Of a DNA stretch of 64,000 bases, positions 1-8,786 are shown piece after piece (the first letter of the stretch is position 1; each line of letters starts with the position of its first letter). The DNA comes from Lysinibacillus capsici (GTDB lineage Bacteria > Bacillota > Bacilli > Bacillales_A > Planococcaceae), in the NCBI RefSeq assembly GCF_003367505.1, contig NZ_PXXX01000010.1:334159-398158 (forward strand). The letters are read 5' to 3'. A model generated the notes under the pieces. The model was not told where the DNA came from, ran no database searches, and saw only the letters and a program-made list of their open reading frames with translations. The translations under genes were made by a program, and so were the position numbers.

Positions 1-276
1 GTCAGGGCCGTCCACTTCTAATTCTGCGTCCTCCATCTCTCCTTCGTGAATTGGCAATAACATGCGGCTTTTAATTGCCAGTAACGTTGCTGCCATTACT
101 AAATATTCACTTGCTTCATTTAACTCTAGTACTTGCATTGCATGAATATGGTCGATATATTGTTGTGTGATTTCAGCCATTGGGATATCATAGATATCAA
201 TTTCCAATCTGTGAATTAAATGCAATAATAAATCAAGAGGCCCTGAAAAGGCTTCTAATTTTACTTCATAAGACAT
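1..276 (-). CDS. scpA: Segregation and condensation protein A, 5' part only
   Basis: The first 92 codons run from the ATG at 276 to the window edge, so the C-terminal part is missing. The product is the kleisin subunit of the SMC-ScpA-ScpB condensin that compacts and segregates the chromosome. The N-terminal ScpA signature is visible: [20 protein letters not shown], then [16 protein letters not shown] and a helix ending AIKSRMLLP, which contacts the SMC neck. In Bacillus scpA lies near ribT and lysA, as it does here. The gene is divergent from the DUF309 gene, with 55 bp between their starts. Family assignment is secure; nothing can be said about the missing part. Confidence 0.93.
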   Translation of the reverse strand, partial: MSYEVKLEAFSGPLDLLLHLIHRLEIDIYDIPMAEITQQYIDHIHAMQVLELNEASEYLVMAATLLAIKSRMLLPIHEGEMEDAELEVDGPD

Positions 277-331
277 TATTTTACCACCCTGAGATTCTAT
301 GTTCTTTTAGTATAGTGGAAAGGAGTCCAAA

Positions 332-838
332 ATGCATCCACAGCATCATACTTTATTTATAGATTACTGTGCCTATTTTAATGGCAATCAAGATTTTTTT
401 GAATGCCATGAAGTGCTAGAGGAATATTGGAAGGAAATTGCACCTGGTGATAAAATGCATCCGCTTGTCGGCTATGTGCAGCTGGCAACAGGTTTCTATC
501 ATTGGCGACGTGGTAATAATACTGGTGCTAAACGAATTTTAGAAAAAGCACTTCATAACTTTCAAGTAAATGAAGGGCATGTTTTTTTCCAAGAAATTGA
601 TTATCTTGAACTCCTAACACAAATAACAAAAGCTATCACTTCGATTGAAATGGGCAAGTCCTTTCAAACTTTCCAGCTTCCTCTCTCACCTCACTTGCTG
701 GATTTAGCCCTAGCACGTATAAAGCTTTTGCCATCAGATAGCTCAAATTATCTTCTTCATAAACATATGCTTCGAGATCGCTCACATATTCTTGCAGAGC
801 GACAAGAAAGCAAACAAAGAAAAAGCAGACGTTGTTAA
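332..838 (+). CDS. DUF309 family protein
   Basis: A 168-residue protein preceded by AAAGGAG six bases before the ATG. The N-terminal half carries the DUF309 pattern: YFNGNQDFFECHEVLEEYWK (residues about 14-33), then GYVQLATGFYHWRRGN and a helix beginning AKRILEKAL. This is the conserved helical bundle of the family, whose biochemical role is not established. The C-terminal 60 residues are variable and basic. The gene is convergent with the RibT-like gene: both stop codons lie in the loop of one shared terminator hairpin, with 4 bp of overlap. Family assignment is good; function is unknown. Confidence 0.85.
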   Translation: MHPQHHTLFIDYCAYFNGNQDFFECHEVLEEYWKEIAPGDKMHPLVGYVQLATGFYHWRRGNNTGAKRILEKALHNFQVNEGHVFFQEIDYLELLTQITKAITSIEMGKSFQTFQLPLSPHLLDLALARIKLLPSDSSNYLLHKHMLRDRSHILAERQESKQRKSRRC

Positions 839-851
839 TCGTCTGCTTTTT
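820..851. terminator. Bidirectional terminator shared by two overlapping gene ends
   Basis: A 12-bp perfect stem, AAAAAGCAGACG (820-831) pairing with CGTCTGCTTTTT (840-851), has an 8-nt loop that contains both stop codons (plus-strand TAA at 836-838, minus-strand TAA at 837-835). Each strand ends the stem in a run of T, so it can terminate transcription in both directions. Confidence 0.85.
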
Positions 852-1206
852 CATCGATACAATGAATACATTTTTGAACAAAACTACGTGTTTCATCTGT
901 AGCACGCACACTTTCATATTGGCCAAGTTCCGCCACTTCTTGAAGCATCTCCGTTGCTACTCCCTCTCCCCTATAGGAAGGGATCACCGACACGTGCTGG
1001 ATTGTGGCTATATTATGCTCGTCAACAACAAGCCCTACAATGCCAACATATTCATCATTCTTTTTCCATAAGTATAAAACCCAATTATCGTCATTTTCAT
1101 AGGAGTGGATGGTTTCTGTAAGCTTTTTTACGTCTTTTTCGTTAGGCATAAATGAAAGTAGCCCCATTGCTATTTTCTCTAAAGCTTTTTTATATCGAAT
1201 TAACAT
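835..1206 (-). CDS. ribT: GNAT acetyltransferase, RibT-like
   Basis: A 123-residue single-domain GNAT protein. The start MLIRYKKALEKIAMGLLSFM closely resembles my memory of B. subtilis RibT, and the acetyl-CoA loop appears as SVIPSYRGEGVATEML (residues about 77-92), matching the R/QxxGxG/A pattern. RibT is encoded at the end of the riboflavin operon in B. subtilis, where its substrate has remained unclear. Here no rib genes are in view; the gene stands between scpA and lysA. It is convergent with the DUF309 gene. Confidence is high for GNAT and good for the RibT family. Confidence 0.85.
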   Translation of the reverse strand: MLIRYKKALEKIAMGLLSFMPNEKDVKKLTETIHSYENDDNWVLYLWKKNDEYVGIVGLVVDEHNIATIQHVSVIPSYRGEGVATEMLQEVAELGQYESVRATDETRSFVQKCIHCIDEKADD

Positions 1207-1292
1207 ATTTGTCTATTCCCTCTTTTTCTAGCTGTACATAATCTTTGACTATCCTACACGATTTGTACTTTTACCGCAAGCCAATTTCTGTC

Positions 1293-1403
1293 TTACGAAC
1301 CAGGTCCGAGAATACCTTTCGACGCCAACACCCAATAGACTACGCCCCATAATAAAATAAATGTTGTAATGGACGCTAGTAATACCCACTTATTTTTCCT
1401 CAA
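1293..1403 (-). CDS. Small single-pass membrane protein, unrecognised
   Basis: A 36-codon frame starts with TTG two bases after the lysA stop codon. Its Shine-Dalgarno sequence, AAGGGTGAG, is formed by the last codons of lysA, so translation is probably coupled to lysA. The predicted peptide begins RKNKWVLLASITTFILLWG, a basic N-terminus followed by one hydrophobic segment (residues about 6-27), and ends in GILGPGS. It fits a tiny membrane protein. I recognise no family and cannot test conservation. Its position, ribosome site and topology support it, but a chance frame is possible. Confidence 0.5.
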   Translation of the reverse strand: MRKNKWVLLASITTFILLWGVVYWVLASKGILGPGS

Positions 1404-1405
1404 AT

Positions 1406-2725
1406 TTACTCACCCTTTTTTAAAGTTAGCGGGAGATCGTTTTGCACAATATCTTCATAACTTTCGCGGCGAATAGCTAGTTGATGCTGTCCATCCTCTA
1501 CAAATACAACTGCAGGTCTTGGCACACGATTATAGTTACTAGCCATCGAATAACCATACGCACCTGTACAGAAGATGGCTAACACATCACCTGAAGCAGC
1601 ATCTTGTAGTTTAGCATCAATAATTAATTTATCGCCGGATTCACATAATTTACCAGCAACTGTATAGAGCTCATCTTTCGGCTCGTTCGCCTTACTTGCG
1701 ATGACTGCCTCATACTTAGCGTCGTATAATGCGGGACGGATATTATCGCTCATACCTCCATCGACAGCAATATATTTTCGCACATCTGGCACAGTTTTTT
1801 GTGAACCGATTGTATAAAGAGATGTTCCTGCATCACCTACAAGTGATCGACCTGGTTCAATCCAAATTTCCGGCATCTTCAGTCCAAGAACAGTTGCTTT
1901 ATTTTTGACAACTGTAATCATATCCTCTACATATACTTGTGGTTCAAGCGGTGCATCTTCTTCAGTATAACGAATACCAAAGCCCCCACCTAAGTTTAAC
2001 ACAGTACATGTAAATCCGTGAGTCTTGTTCCAATCAGAAATTTTGTCAATCAATTTTTCTCCAGCCAATCCAAAACCGGCAGTGTCAAAAATTTGTGAGC
2101 CAATATGGCAATGTAAACCAAGTAGCTCTAGGAATTCATGGTTAAATGTTTGTTGGAATGCTTCATCCGCTTGACCATTGTTTAAGTCAAAGCCGAATTT
2201 TGAATCTGCTTGACCTGTCGTGATGAAATCATGCGTATGTGCTTCAACACCTGGTGTAACACGTAATAATATACGCATTTTTTGCTGACGGCGCTCCGAA
2301 ATATCTTTTAAAAGCTGTATTTCATAGAAATTATCTACAACAATACATCCAATCTTGGAGTCAAAAGCTAGCTCTAATTCAGCAATGCTTTTATTGTTAC
2401 CATGAAAATGAATGCGCTCTGCAGGGAAACCTGCCTTTAAGGCAGTAAATAATTCGCCACCAGATACAACATCCAATGATAAATTTTCTTCTGCTGCTAA
2501 TTGATACACCGCTACACATGCAAATGCTTTTGAAGCATAAGCTACTTCTGCTTTTACGCCTAGTTTTTTAAACGTATCGATAAAGCTGCGCGCACGCTTA
2601 CGAATAAGTGCAGTATCATACACGAAAAGTGGTGTACCATACTCTTTTGCTAGCTCTATTGTGTCTACCTGTCCAATTGTTAAATGACCATCTTCAGAAA
2701 TCGCTTGTGTTCCATATAAATGCAT
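1406..2725 (-). CDS. lysA: Diaminopimelate decarboxylase
   Basis: PLP-dependent decarboxylation of meso-diaminopimelate to L-lysine, the last step of lysine synthesis. The start is set at the ATG of MHLYGTQ because GGGAGAG lies six bases upstream; earlier in-frame starts lack spacing. This gives 439 residues, normal for the family. Visible motifs are the PLP lysine in VAYASKAF (Lys66), HCHIGSQI, the glycine-rich NLGGGFGIRY, the substrate arginine region EPGRSLV, and the active-site cysteine in CESGDKL. In B. subtilis lysA follows the spoVA operon, and the same linkage to spoVAF is kept here, with a gap of about 225 bp. Confidence 0.96.
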   Translation of the reverse strand: MHLYGTQAISEDGHLTIGQVDTIELAKEYGTPLFVYDTALIRKRARSFIDTFKKLGVKAEVAYASKAFACVAVYQLAAEENLSLDVVSGGELFTALKAGFPAERIHFHGNNKSIAELELAFDSKIGCIVVDNFYEIQLLKDISERRQQKMRILLRVTPGVEAHTHDFITTGQADSKFGFDLNNGQADEAFQQTFNHEFLELLGLHCHIGSQIFDTAGFGLAGEKLIDKISDWNKTHGFTCTVLNLGGGFGIRYTEEDAPLEPQVYVEDMITVVKNKATVLGLKMPEIWIEPGRSLVGDAGTSLYTIGSQKTVPDVRKYIAVDGGMSDNIRPALYDAKYEAVIASKANEPKDELYTVAGKLCESGDKLIIDAKLQDAASGDVLAIFCTGAYGYSMASNYNRVPRPAVVFVEDGQHQLAIRRESYEDIVQNDLPLTLKKGE

Positions 2726-2780
2726 GTGCATCTCTCCCTTTTCACATCGTTCCATCTTGTTATTTTTACGGTTTGAAAGT

Positions 2781-2812
2781 GGAAGGGTTCTTTACTATAT
2801 TAGAACCATTCC
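2781..2812 (-). other. Hairpin in the leader of lysA
   Basis: GGAAGGGTTCT (2781-2791) and AGAACCATTCC (2802-2812) form an 11-position stem with one mismatch around a 10-nt AT-rich loop, about 55 bp upstream of the lysA start. No T-run follows on the minus strand. It may be a leader structure or chance; it does not resemble the lysine riboswitch core that I know. Confidence 0.3.
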
Positions 2813-2950
2813 ATCAAAAAACTATTTCCTTCACATATAAAAAAACAAATGTATAGTACTTGCTTTTTCTTGAATGAAAATAATTTTTGCAAAAATCACA
2901 AAATACTATATGTGAACTTTATCACATGAAAAAAACGAGTGCAACGGCTC

Positions 2951-4399
2951 CTATGATCTTTTTCGCTGTTTGGAAGCGACTACATAAGGTCTGAGTGCAT
3001 CTGCTGTCATTGGGAAGCGAATAATGACGCGAAGCATTGCTGTTGGAAAGAATGGAACAAGCGGCCATAAATAAGGTGCCTGCATTGGTCGCAATGAACA
3101 TAAATACGTAAACAATAAAAATAAACCAATAAATAACCCATTGACACCCCAGAGACCCGTCATCAGAAGTAGCAGTAACCTAAAAATTTTAATGGAGATA
3201 CTAAGCTCATAGGATGGAATAATGAAAATAAGAATGGCTGCCACCGCTGTATAGAGAACCACCTCTGAAGAGAATAATCCAACATCAATCGCAATTTGAC
3301 CAATGATTACCCCCGCAACCAATCCCATCGCAGTGGACAATGGTGACGGAGTATGAATGGCGGCCATCCTCAAAAATTCTATTCCAATATCCGCAATCAA
3401 AATTTGTAGTAATAAAGGTACATGCGATTTCTCCTCCGTACCTAAAAAGGAGAGGGCATCTGGAAGTAGGGATTCATTCGTTGCAAATACATACCACAAT
3501 GGCAATAAAAGTAAACCCATTACAGAGCCAAAATATCGCATAAAACGTACAAACGTCCCTACTGTGGGTGCCTGACGATATTCCTCTGCATGCTGCAATA
3601 AATGAAACACTGTAACAGGTACTAAAATAACGGATGGAGAAGTATCGACTAATATAGCTATATGCCCTTCAAGTAGATGAGCTGCAGCAATATCAGGTCT
3701 CTCCGTATAACGTACAAATGGAACTGGGTGGAACTTTTGTTTAAAGAGCCATTCTTCTAATGATTTATCGGCCATCGTCAAGCCATCATGATTTATTTGT
3801 CCAAGACGCTGTCGTAAACTTTCGAGCATATCTTCATTGGCAACATCCTTCATAAACGCGATCGCCACGTCGGTTTGACCGATTTTGGATATTTTATGTA
3901 GCTCGAAACGTAGATTACTATTACGAATTCGCCTACGTATTAAGGCTGTGTTTTGAGAAATCCCTTCTGTAAAGCCATCCCTTGATCCACGGATAACTTT
4001 TTCATTATCTGGCTCTTCTGGAGAGCGTCCTGGATAGTTTCTAAGCTCTGCAACATAGCAATAGCCACTTTTAGTAATAAAGGTGACTTGTCCACTTAAA
4101 ATGGCTAGTAAATAGGCTTTACGCTCTGTTTCTTCTGAACGTCCATGGAAATTAAAGTAAGACTCAAAATATTCCTTCTCATCCTCTACATCAATTTCAA
4201 TGTCCTCATCTGGAAGCATGCTAGACAGCAACTGTGTTAAAGCTTCTCCATCTACAAGCCCACTAATATATGCACAAAGGACCGGCAAATCTTTGACAAA
4301 TAAGTGTTTAATACCAACGTCAAACGATTCGCCGTCACCAAATTGTTCTATAAGAAAATCTTCGGCTTCTTCTAAGCTGTTAAATAATTTATTTGTCAT
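2951..4399 (-). CDS. spoVAF: Stage V sporulation protein AF (GerA family)
   Basis: A 482-residue inner spore membrane protein related to germinant-receptor A subunits and, by family knowledge, linked to dipicolinic acid channel function during germination. A hydrophilic N-terminal domain of about 280 residues contains the GerA-type stretch NTALIRRRIRNSNLRFE and EGHIAILVDTSPSVILVPVT. It is followed by about five membrane segments and the EFLRMAAIHTPSPLSTAMG signature. It starts 15 bp after sigF ends. In B. subtilis spoVAA to spoVAE lie between these two genes; here all are absent, so this SpoVAF stands alone in the spoIIA operon region. Confidence 0.92.
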   Translation of the reverse strand: MTNKLFNSLEEAEDFLIEQFGDGESFDVGIKHLFVKDLPVLCAYISGLVDGEALTQLLSSMLPDEDIEIDVEDEKEYFESYFNFHGRSEETERKAYLLAILSGQVTFITKSGYCYVAELRNYPGRSPEEPDNEKVIRGSRDGFTEGISQNTALIRRRIRNSNLRFELHKISKIGQTDVAIAFMKDVANEDMLESLRQRLGQINHDGLTMADKSLEEWLFKQKFHPVPFVRYTERPDIAAAHLLEGHIAILVDTSPSVILVPVTVFHLLQHAEEYRQAPTVGTFVRFMRYFGSVMGLLLLPLWYVFATNESLLPDALSFLGTEEKSHVPLLLQILIADIGIEFLRMAAIHTPSPLSTAMGLVAGVIIGQIAIDVGLFSSEVVLYTAVAAILIFIIPSYELSISIKIFRLLLLLMTGLWGVNGLFIGLFLLFTYLCSLRPMQAPYLWPLVPFFPTAMLRVIIRFPMTADALRPYVVASKQRKRS

Positions 4400-4414
4400 G
4401 CTGTCACCATTTTC

Positions 4415-5206
4415 TTAGATGTCTTTTTTTATTACTTCCTGCTCCACTGTTGCACTAGTTGCCATCCAACTTTTCAGCTGGGCAAGGATTTTTTTCTCTA
4501 ATCGGGAAACCTGTACCTGCGATATACCTAATCTATTTGCAATTTCAGTTTGCGTGCAATCTGAAAAATAGCGAAGATATATGATAGACTGCTCTCTTGG
4601 CTCAAGTCTCGTTAGTACTTCTTTTAATGGGATGTAATCAAATGGTTGCTCCGATTTTTCATCCTTCATTTGATCCATTAGTGTAATGGAATCACCCTCA
4701 CTCTCATACAATTGCTCATGAAGAGAGGCAGGGTCTCTCAATGCATCGGATGCTGTAACAATTTCCTCTGTTGTCACACCAAGCACCTGAGCAAGCTCTT
4801 GAATGGTTGGTGGATGTTCGTTCTTTTTAATAAATTCATCTGTAGCATGACGGATTTTAAAATTGAGCTCACGAATAGAGCGGCTCACCTTCACCATGCC
4901 ATCATCCCTTAAAAAGCGCTGAATTTCTCCAATGATCATCGGTACTGCATAGGTTGAAAATTTCACATCATAGGTTAAATCAAATTTATCCACAGATTTC
5001 ATGAGCCCTATGCAGCCAATCTGGAATAAATCCTCAAGCTCAACACCTCTCGTTGTAAAACGTTGAACAATGGACCACACAAGTCTCGTATTGCCTTCTA
5101 CCATTCGTTTACGAGCCTCATGATCGCCCTGCTGTGCGCGTGCAATTAAATCACGCATTTCCTCCTGAGACAATAGCTTATCGGACGACTGTTCTAACGG
5201 CTTCAC
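4415..5206 (-). CDS. sigF: Sporulation sigma factor F
   Basis: The forespore-specific sigma factor, kept inactive by SpoIIAB and released by unphosphorylated SpoIIAA. The 263-residue length matches the family. Region 2 is visible as EDLFQIGCIGLMKSVDKFDL followed by FSTYAVPMIIGEIQRFLRDD, and region 4 as SIIYLRYFSDCTQTEIANRL and ISQVQVSRLEKKIL, the helix-turn-helix. The start is a GTG at 5206 behind a GAGG eight bases upstream. The gene is the third of spoIIAA-spoIIAB-sigF, 10 bp behind spoIIAB. Confidence 0.96.
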   Translation of the reverse strand: MKPLEQSSDKLLSQEEMRDLIARAQQGDHEARKRMVEGNTRLVWSIVQRFTTRGVELEDLFQIGCIGLMKSVDKFDLTYDVKFSTYAVPMIIGEIQRFLRDDGMVKVSRSIRELNFKIRHATDEFIKKNEHPPTIQELAQVLGVTTEEIVTASDALRDPASLHEQLYESEGDSITLMDQMKDEKSEQPFDYIPLKEVLTRLEPREQSIIYLRYFSDCTQTEIANRLGISQVQVSRLEKKILAQLKSWMATSATVEQEVIKKDI

Positions 5207-5216
5207 GGGTTTAACC

Positions 5217-5657
5217 TCACATTACCGCTGTGCGAACTGTGTAAAATTTCTTCGTGAATGTTACAGTTGTTCCTTCTTGCCATTTTGATATAACTGTTAG
5301 CTGATCTGAAAAGCTATCCATAATCGTGAAGCCCATACCCGAACGCTCCATCATACTTTTTGTTGTAAATAATGGCTCCATCGCTCGACTAACGTCTTCA
5401 ATTCCTATCCCTTTATCCATGACAGATACTGTCACAATATCATCCTCACGTTTAGCATGAACTGTCACAACACCCTTACCATCTTCTTCATAGCCATGAA
5501 TAATAGCATTGGAAACTGCTTCTGAGACAACTGTTTTAAATTCTGATAGCTCATCAATAGTTGGATCTAATTGAGCAATAAAGCCTGTAACAGCTACACG
5601 CGCTAAAGCTTCATTTTCACTAATTGCCAAAAAAGTTAATGTCATTTCGTTATCCAT
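5217..5657 (-). CDS. spoIIAB: Anti-sigma F factor, serine kinase
   Basis: SpoIIAB binds and inhibits sigma F and phosphorylates SpoIIAA on serine. The protein has 146 residues, the usual length. The GHKL/Bergerat ATPase fold is clear: N-box VSEAVSNAIIHGYE (residues about 44-57), G1 box SVMDKGIGIED and the G2 region MERSGMGFTIMDSF. Its ATG overlaps the end of spoIIAA by 8 bp, so the two genes are translationally coupled, which fits the need for balanced partner levels. Confidence 0.96.
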   Translation of the reverse strand: MDNEMTLTFLAISENEALARVAVTGFIAQLDPTIDELSEFKTVVSEAVSNAIIHGYEEDGKGVVTVHAKREDDIVTVSVMDKGIGIEDVSRAMEPLFTTKSMMERSGMGFTIMDSFSDQLTVISKWQEGTTVTFTKKFYTVRTAVM

Positions 5658-6003
5658 TTACAATCCCCCTTACGCGATCAATCGCTTGTTCCTCTGTTGC
5701 ATCCATCATCCACGGTCCTAAACCTGAAAATTGAAATACTTTTCGCATTGTTGGCGATGGATTCAATAATATAGTTCGCCCAGCAACTGCCTCTAACTCA
5801 CGCATACGACCAAGCACTAATCCAACTCCCGAACTATCCATGAAAGATAGTCCTTCCAAGTTCCAAATGATGGTCGTCACAGTGCCTTGAAAAATTGCTG
5901 CAGAAATTTTCGCTCGAATTTGTTCAACGGCATGATGATCGAGCTCCCCAAACAAACGTATAACGACTGTCTCTCTTGTGACCATTTCTAATTGATAATG
6001 CAT
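5650..6003 (-). CDS. spoIIAA: Anti-anti-sigma F factor
   Basis: A STAS-domain protein that frees sigma F when dephosphorylated by SpoIIE. The start is set at the ATG of MHYQLEM, eight bases behind a strong GGAGG; an upstream in-frame ATG sits too close to that site. This yields 117 residues, the B. subtilis length. The phosphorylated serine lies in LSFMDSSGVGLVLGR at Ser58, and the GELDHHAVEQ motif is at residues about 19-28. It is the first gene of the operon; the region upstream holds a sigma H-like promoter and a 0A-like box. Confidence 0.95.
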   Translation of the reverse strand: MHYQLEMVTRETVVIRLFGELDHHAVEQIRAKISAAIFQGTVTTIIWNLEGLSFMDSSGVGLVLGRMRELEAVAGRTILLNPSPTMRKVFQFSGLGPWMMDATEEQAIDRVRGIVNG

Positions 6004-6025
6004 GAACATCGCCTCCTCCTCGTGC

Positions 6026-6103
6026 AATTCCACATTCAATAGGTTGAATCCTTGTGGCTGACAGAACTAGTGCAAAGTCTTCCGAAATAGTGTCTAATCG
6101 ACA
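6026..6103 (-). promoter_or_regulatory. Possible sigma H promoter and 0A-like box of spoIIA
   Basis: On the minus strand AAGGATTC (6053-6046) and GTGGAAT (6033-6027) are separated by 12 bases, matching the sigma H pattern AGGAWWW-N11/12-RNNGAAT with one mismatch. A Spo0A-box-like TGTCGAT lies upstream at 6103-6097. The B. subtilis spoIIA operon is controlled by sigma H and Spo0A. The start point this predicts is only about 17 nt from the initiation codon, which is tight, so the call is tentative. Confidence 0.42.
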
Positions 6104-6197
6104 TACTTATAGCTTTTTAGGTTATGTGCAGTATGGGATAAATCTACAATTTCTAAACGCTATCGAGCTCTAAATTTTGGCGATTCATCGAACGCAC

Positions 6198-6233
6198 AAA
6201 AAAGCGAGAACCCTCATAAGTGAGGGCTCTCGC
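6198..6233 (-). terminator. Terminator of the deoB-pdp operon
   Basis: Minus-strand stem GCGAGAGCCCTCA (6233-6221) pairs with TGAGGGTTCTCGC (6216-6204) with a G-T pair and a CTTA loop, followed by six T (6203-6198). It begins 10 bases after the pdp stop codon. Confidence 0.9.
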
Positions 6234-6242
6234 TAATAATCT

Positions 6243-7493
6243 TTATGCAATTGTATAAGCTTGCTGAATTTTATTAATTGTCTCTTCGTCAATTGGCTGA
6301 TTTGAATACAAATAAGCAATCGTATCACCATTATTAACATGATCACCTTTTTTGGCGATTAGCTGAATTCCTGCATCATAATCAAGCTTTGATTCCTTCG
6401 TTAAACGTCCAGCGCCTAGACTAACACTTGCTTCTCCAACTAATAAAGCATTAATCGTCTCCACTGTGCCCTCTGAAACCGCTGTCACTGCTACTTTATG
6501 AGCTGTGTCATTTTGAACAATATCAGAGACTACTCCTCCTTGCGCCACAATAAACTCCTCGAATTTTGCAGCTGCAGAGCCATCTGCTAGCACTCGCTTA
6601 ACAGCAGCTGTCGCTTCCGCTTCATTCACACCTGCCGCAATTTGGTACATCAAGGAAGAGATGACAACACATTCATCAACCAAATCTTCATGCGTTTCTT
6701 CCATACGTCCACTTAATAGGGCATAAGCCTCCACTACCTCAAGCTTATTACCAATCATTTTCCCTAAAGGATTATCCATATCACTGATGTGTGCGATGAC
6801 TTTACGGCCAAGTTTTTCTCCAATAGCCGTCATTGTATCTGCTAAACGCTGTGCTTCTTCCTGCGTCTTCATAAACGCACCTGAGCCACATTTTACATCG
6901 AGGACTATACCATCGGCACCACTTGCAATTTTTTTACTCATAATCGACGCTGCGATTAATGGAATAGAATCGACAGTACCTGTCACATCACGCAATGCAT
7001 ATAATTTTTTGTCGGCTGGTACTAGATTACCTGTTTGTCCAGCAACGGCAATTTTATGCTGATTGACATTATCAATGAACTCCTGTGATGAAAGCTCTGT
7101 TTTAAAGCCCTGAATGGATTCAAGTTTATCAATTGTCCCCCCAGTAATCCCTAAGCCTTTACCACTAAATTTCGCAACAGGAATTCCTAGAGCAGCAATA
7201 ATTGGCGTAACCACAAGTGTAACCTTGTCACCAACCCCTCCAGTTGAGTGTTTATCAATTTTAAAGCCTTCAATAGATGTTAAATCAATGACATCGCCTG
7301 ATTCGATCATTGCCTTTGTTAAATAAAATGTCTCATCATCAGACATGCCTAGTAAACGTATCGCCATTAATAAAGAACTTGCTTGATAATCTGGGATAGA
7401 GCCTGTCGTATAGCCTTCAACAAAATACTGAATTTCAGCTTGAGAAAGCTCTAATCCTTGTTTTTTCTTTTCAAACAATTGAACCATATTCAT
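6243..7493 (-). CDS. pdp: Pyrimidine-nucleoside phosphorylase
   Basis: Catalyses phosphorolysis of uridine, deoxyuridine and thymidine to the base and (deoxy)ribose-1-phosphate. Family signatures are present: the phosphate loop KIDKHSTGGVGDKVTLV (residues about 79-95), SGKGLGITGGTIDKLESI, and LKCGSGAF-like DVKCGSGAFMKT. The C-terminal barrel-sandwich region includes GAGRLTKESKLDYDAGI. The length of 416 is slightly below the 433 I recall for B. subtilis Pdp. It lies 13 bp behind deoB: Pdp releases deoxyribose-1-phosphate, which DeoB converts to the 5-phosphate. A terminator follows. Confidence 0.95.
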   Translation of the reverse strand: MNMVQLFEKKKQGLELSQAEIQYFVEGYTTGSIPDYQASSLLMAIRLLGMSDDETFYLTKAMIESGDVIDLTSIEGFKIDKHSTGGVGDKVTLVVTPIIAALGIPVAKFSGKGLGITGGTIDKLESIQGFKTELSSQEFIDNVNQHKIAVAGQTGNLVPADKKLYALRDVTGTVDSIPLIAASIMSKKIASGADGIVLDVKCGSGAFMKTQEEAQRLADTMTAIGEKLGRKVIAHISDMDNPLGKMIGNKLEVVEAYALLSGRMEETHEDLVDECVVISSLMYQIAAGVNEAEATAAVKRVLADGSAAAKFEEFIVAQGGVVSDIVQNDTAHKVAVTAVSEGTVETINALLVGEASVSLGAGRLTKESKLDYDAGIQLIAKKGDHVNNGDTIAYLYSNQPIDEETINKIQQAYTIA

Positions 7494-7506
7494 ACAAAAA
7501 ACCCCC

Positions 7507-8688
7507 TTATTTCAAATCATGTAAGAAACTTTTACCGAATGGCGGTGCTTCTACATGAAAGTTTTCTGCAACTGTTGCTGCAATATCTGCAAAGGTTTCA
7601 CGAAGCGCAAGTTCCGCACCACCTTTAAAACGTGGTGAATAGACAATTAGTGGTACATATTCGCGTGTATGATCTGTCCCTGGGAAGGTTGGATCATTGC
7701 CGTGATCTGCTGTAATAATTAATAGATCGTCTTCTGACATTACCTCTAGAATTTCTGGTAGACGTGCATCAAATTCTTGTAATGCCTGTCCATAGCCTAG
7801 AGGATCACGTCGATGGCCGAAATTGGCATCAAAGTCGACTAAATTTAAGAAGCTTAGACCACGGAAGTCACGACGTACAACTTCTGCAAATTGATCCATA
7901 CCATCCATATTATTTTTTGTACGTACAGCATCTGTCACACCTTCACCATTGAAAATATCTGAGATTTTTCCAATTGCAATCACATCTAATCCCGCGTCCT
8001 TCAAAACATTCATTGTTGTACGACCAAATGGCTTTAACGCATAATCATGACGATTGGATGTACGAGTAAAGTTTCCAGGCGTACCCACAAATGGTCGTGC
8101 GATGACGCGACCTACTAAATATTCAGGCTGTAATGTTAATTCACGAGCAATTTCGCAAATTTTATATAACTCTTCTAGTGGAATGATTTCTTCATGAGCA
8201 GCAATTTGTAAAACAGGATCGGCTGATGTATAGACAATAATCGCACCTGTTTCCATATGCTCCTTCCCAAAATCTTCAATTACTTGTGTACCACTTGCTG
8301 GCTGATTGCATAGCACTTTCCGACCTGTACGTTTCTCTAGCTCATCAATTAGCTCTGCTGGAAACCCATCTGGATACACTTTAAATGGTTTATCAATATT
8401 TAACCCCATGATTTCCCAATGGCCAGTCATCGTATCTTTACCAACTGATGCTTCTTGCATTTTACCGTAGTATGCTTTAGGGTCAGTAGTTGCATGCATT
8501 CCATGCAATGGTTCAATATTCGCTAAACCAAATGACTCCATTACTGGCATTGTAAGCCCATTCATTTTTTCAGCGATATGTCCTAGTGTATGTGCGCCAA
8601 CATCCCCAAATTTAGCAGCGTCTGGCGCTTCACCAATACCTACGGAATCCATGACAACAACATGGATTTTGTTAAAAGGTTTATTCAT
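7507..8688 (-). CDS. deoB: Phosphopentomutase
   Basis: Interconverts (deoxy)ribose-1-phosphate and -5-phosphate, linking nucleoside breakdown to the pentose pathway. The protein has 393 residues, the normal length. Alkaline-phosphatase-superfamily metal sites are visible: [14 protein letters not shown] near the N-terminus (residues about 11-24), the phosphorylated threonine in [24 protein letters not shown], and the C-terminal [26 protein letters not shown] ribosome site lies about six bases upstream. It is the first gene of deoB-pdp; xerD ends about 100 bp upstream. Confidence 0.96.
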   Translation of the reverse strand: MNKPFNKIHVVVMDSVGIGEAPDAAKFGDVGAHTLGHIAEKMNGLTMPVMESFGLANIEPLHGMHATTDPKAYYGKMQEASVGKDTMTGHWEIMGLNIDKPFKVYPDGFPAELIDELEKRTGRKVLCNQPASGTQVIEDFGKEHMETGAIIVYTSADPVLQIAAHEEIIPLEELYKICEIARELTLQPEYLVGRVIARPFVGTPGNFTRTSNRHDYALKPFGRTTMNVLKDAGLDVIAIGKISDIFNGEGVTDAVRTKNNMDGMDQFAEVVRRDFRGLSFLNLVDFDANFGHRRDPLGYGQALQEFDARLPEILEVMSEDDLLIITADHGNDPTFPGTDHTREYVPLIVYSPRFKGGAELALRETFADIAATVAENFHVEAPPFGKSFLHDLK

Positions 8689-8786
8689 AATGGTTGCCTC
8701 CTAATCTCATGACTCTATTTTACCAAAAAAATGCGAAAAATAAAGGTCAGACATCCGACTGAAACATAATTTTTTCCTATTATCTT

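Noticed and set aside
636..926. Minus-strand open frame of 96 codons
   Set aside because: It overlaps the DUF309 gene and the ribT-like gene in other frames and has no ribosome site or family signature; it is a shadow frame.
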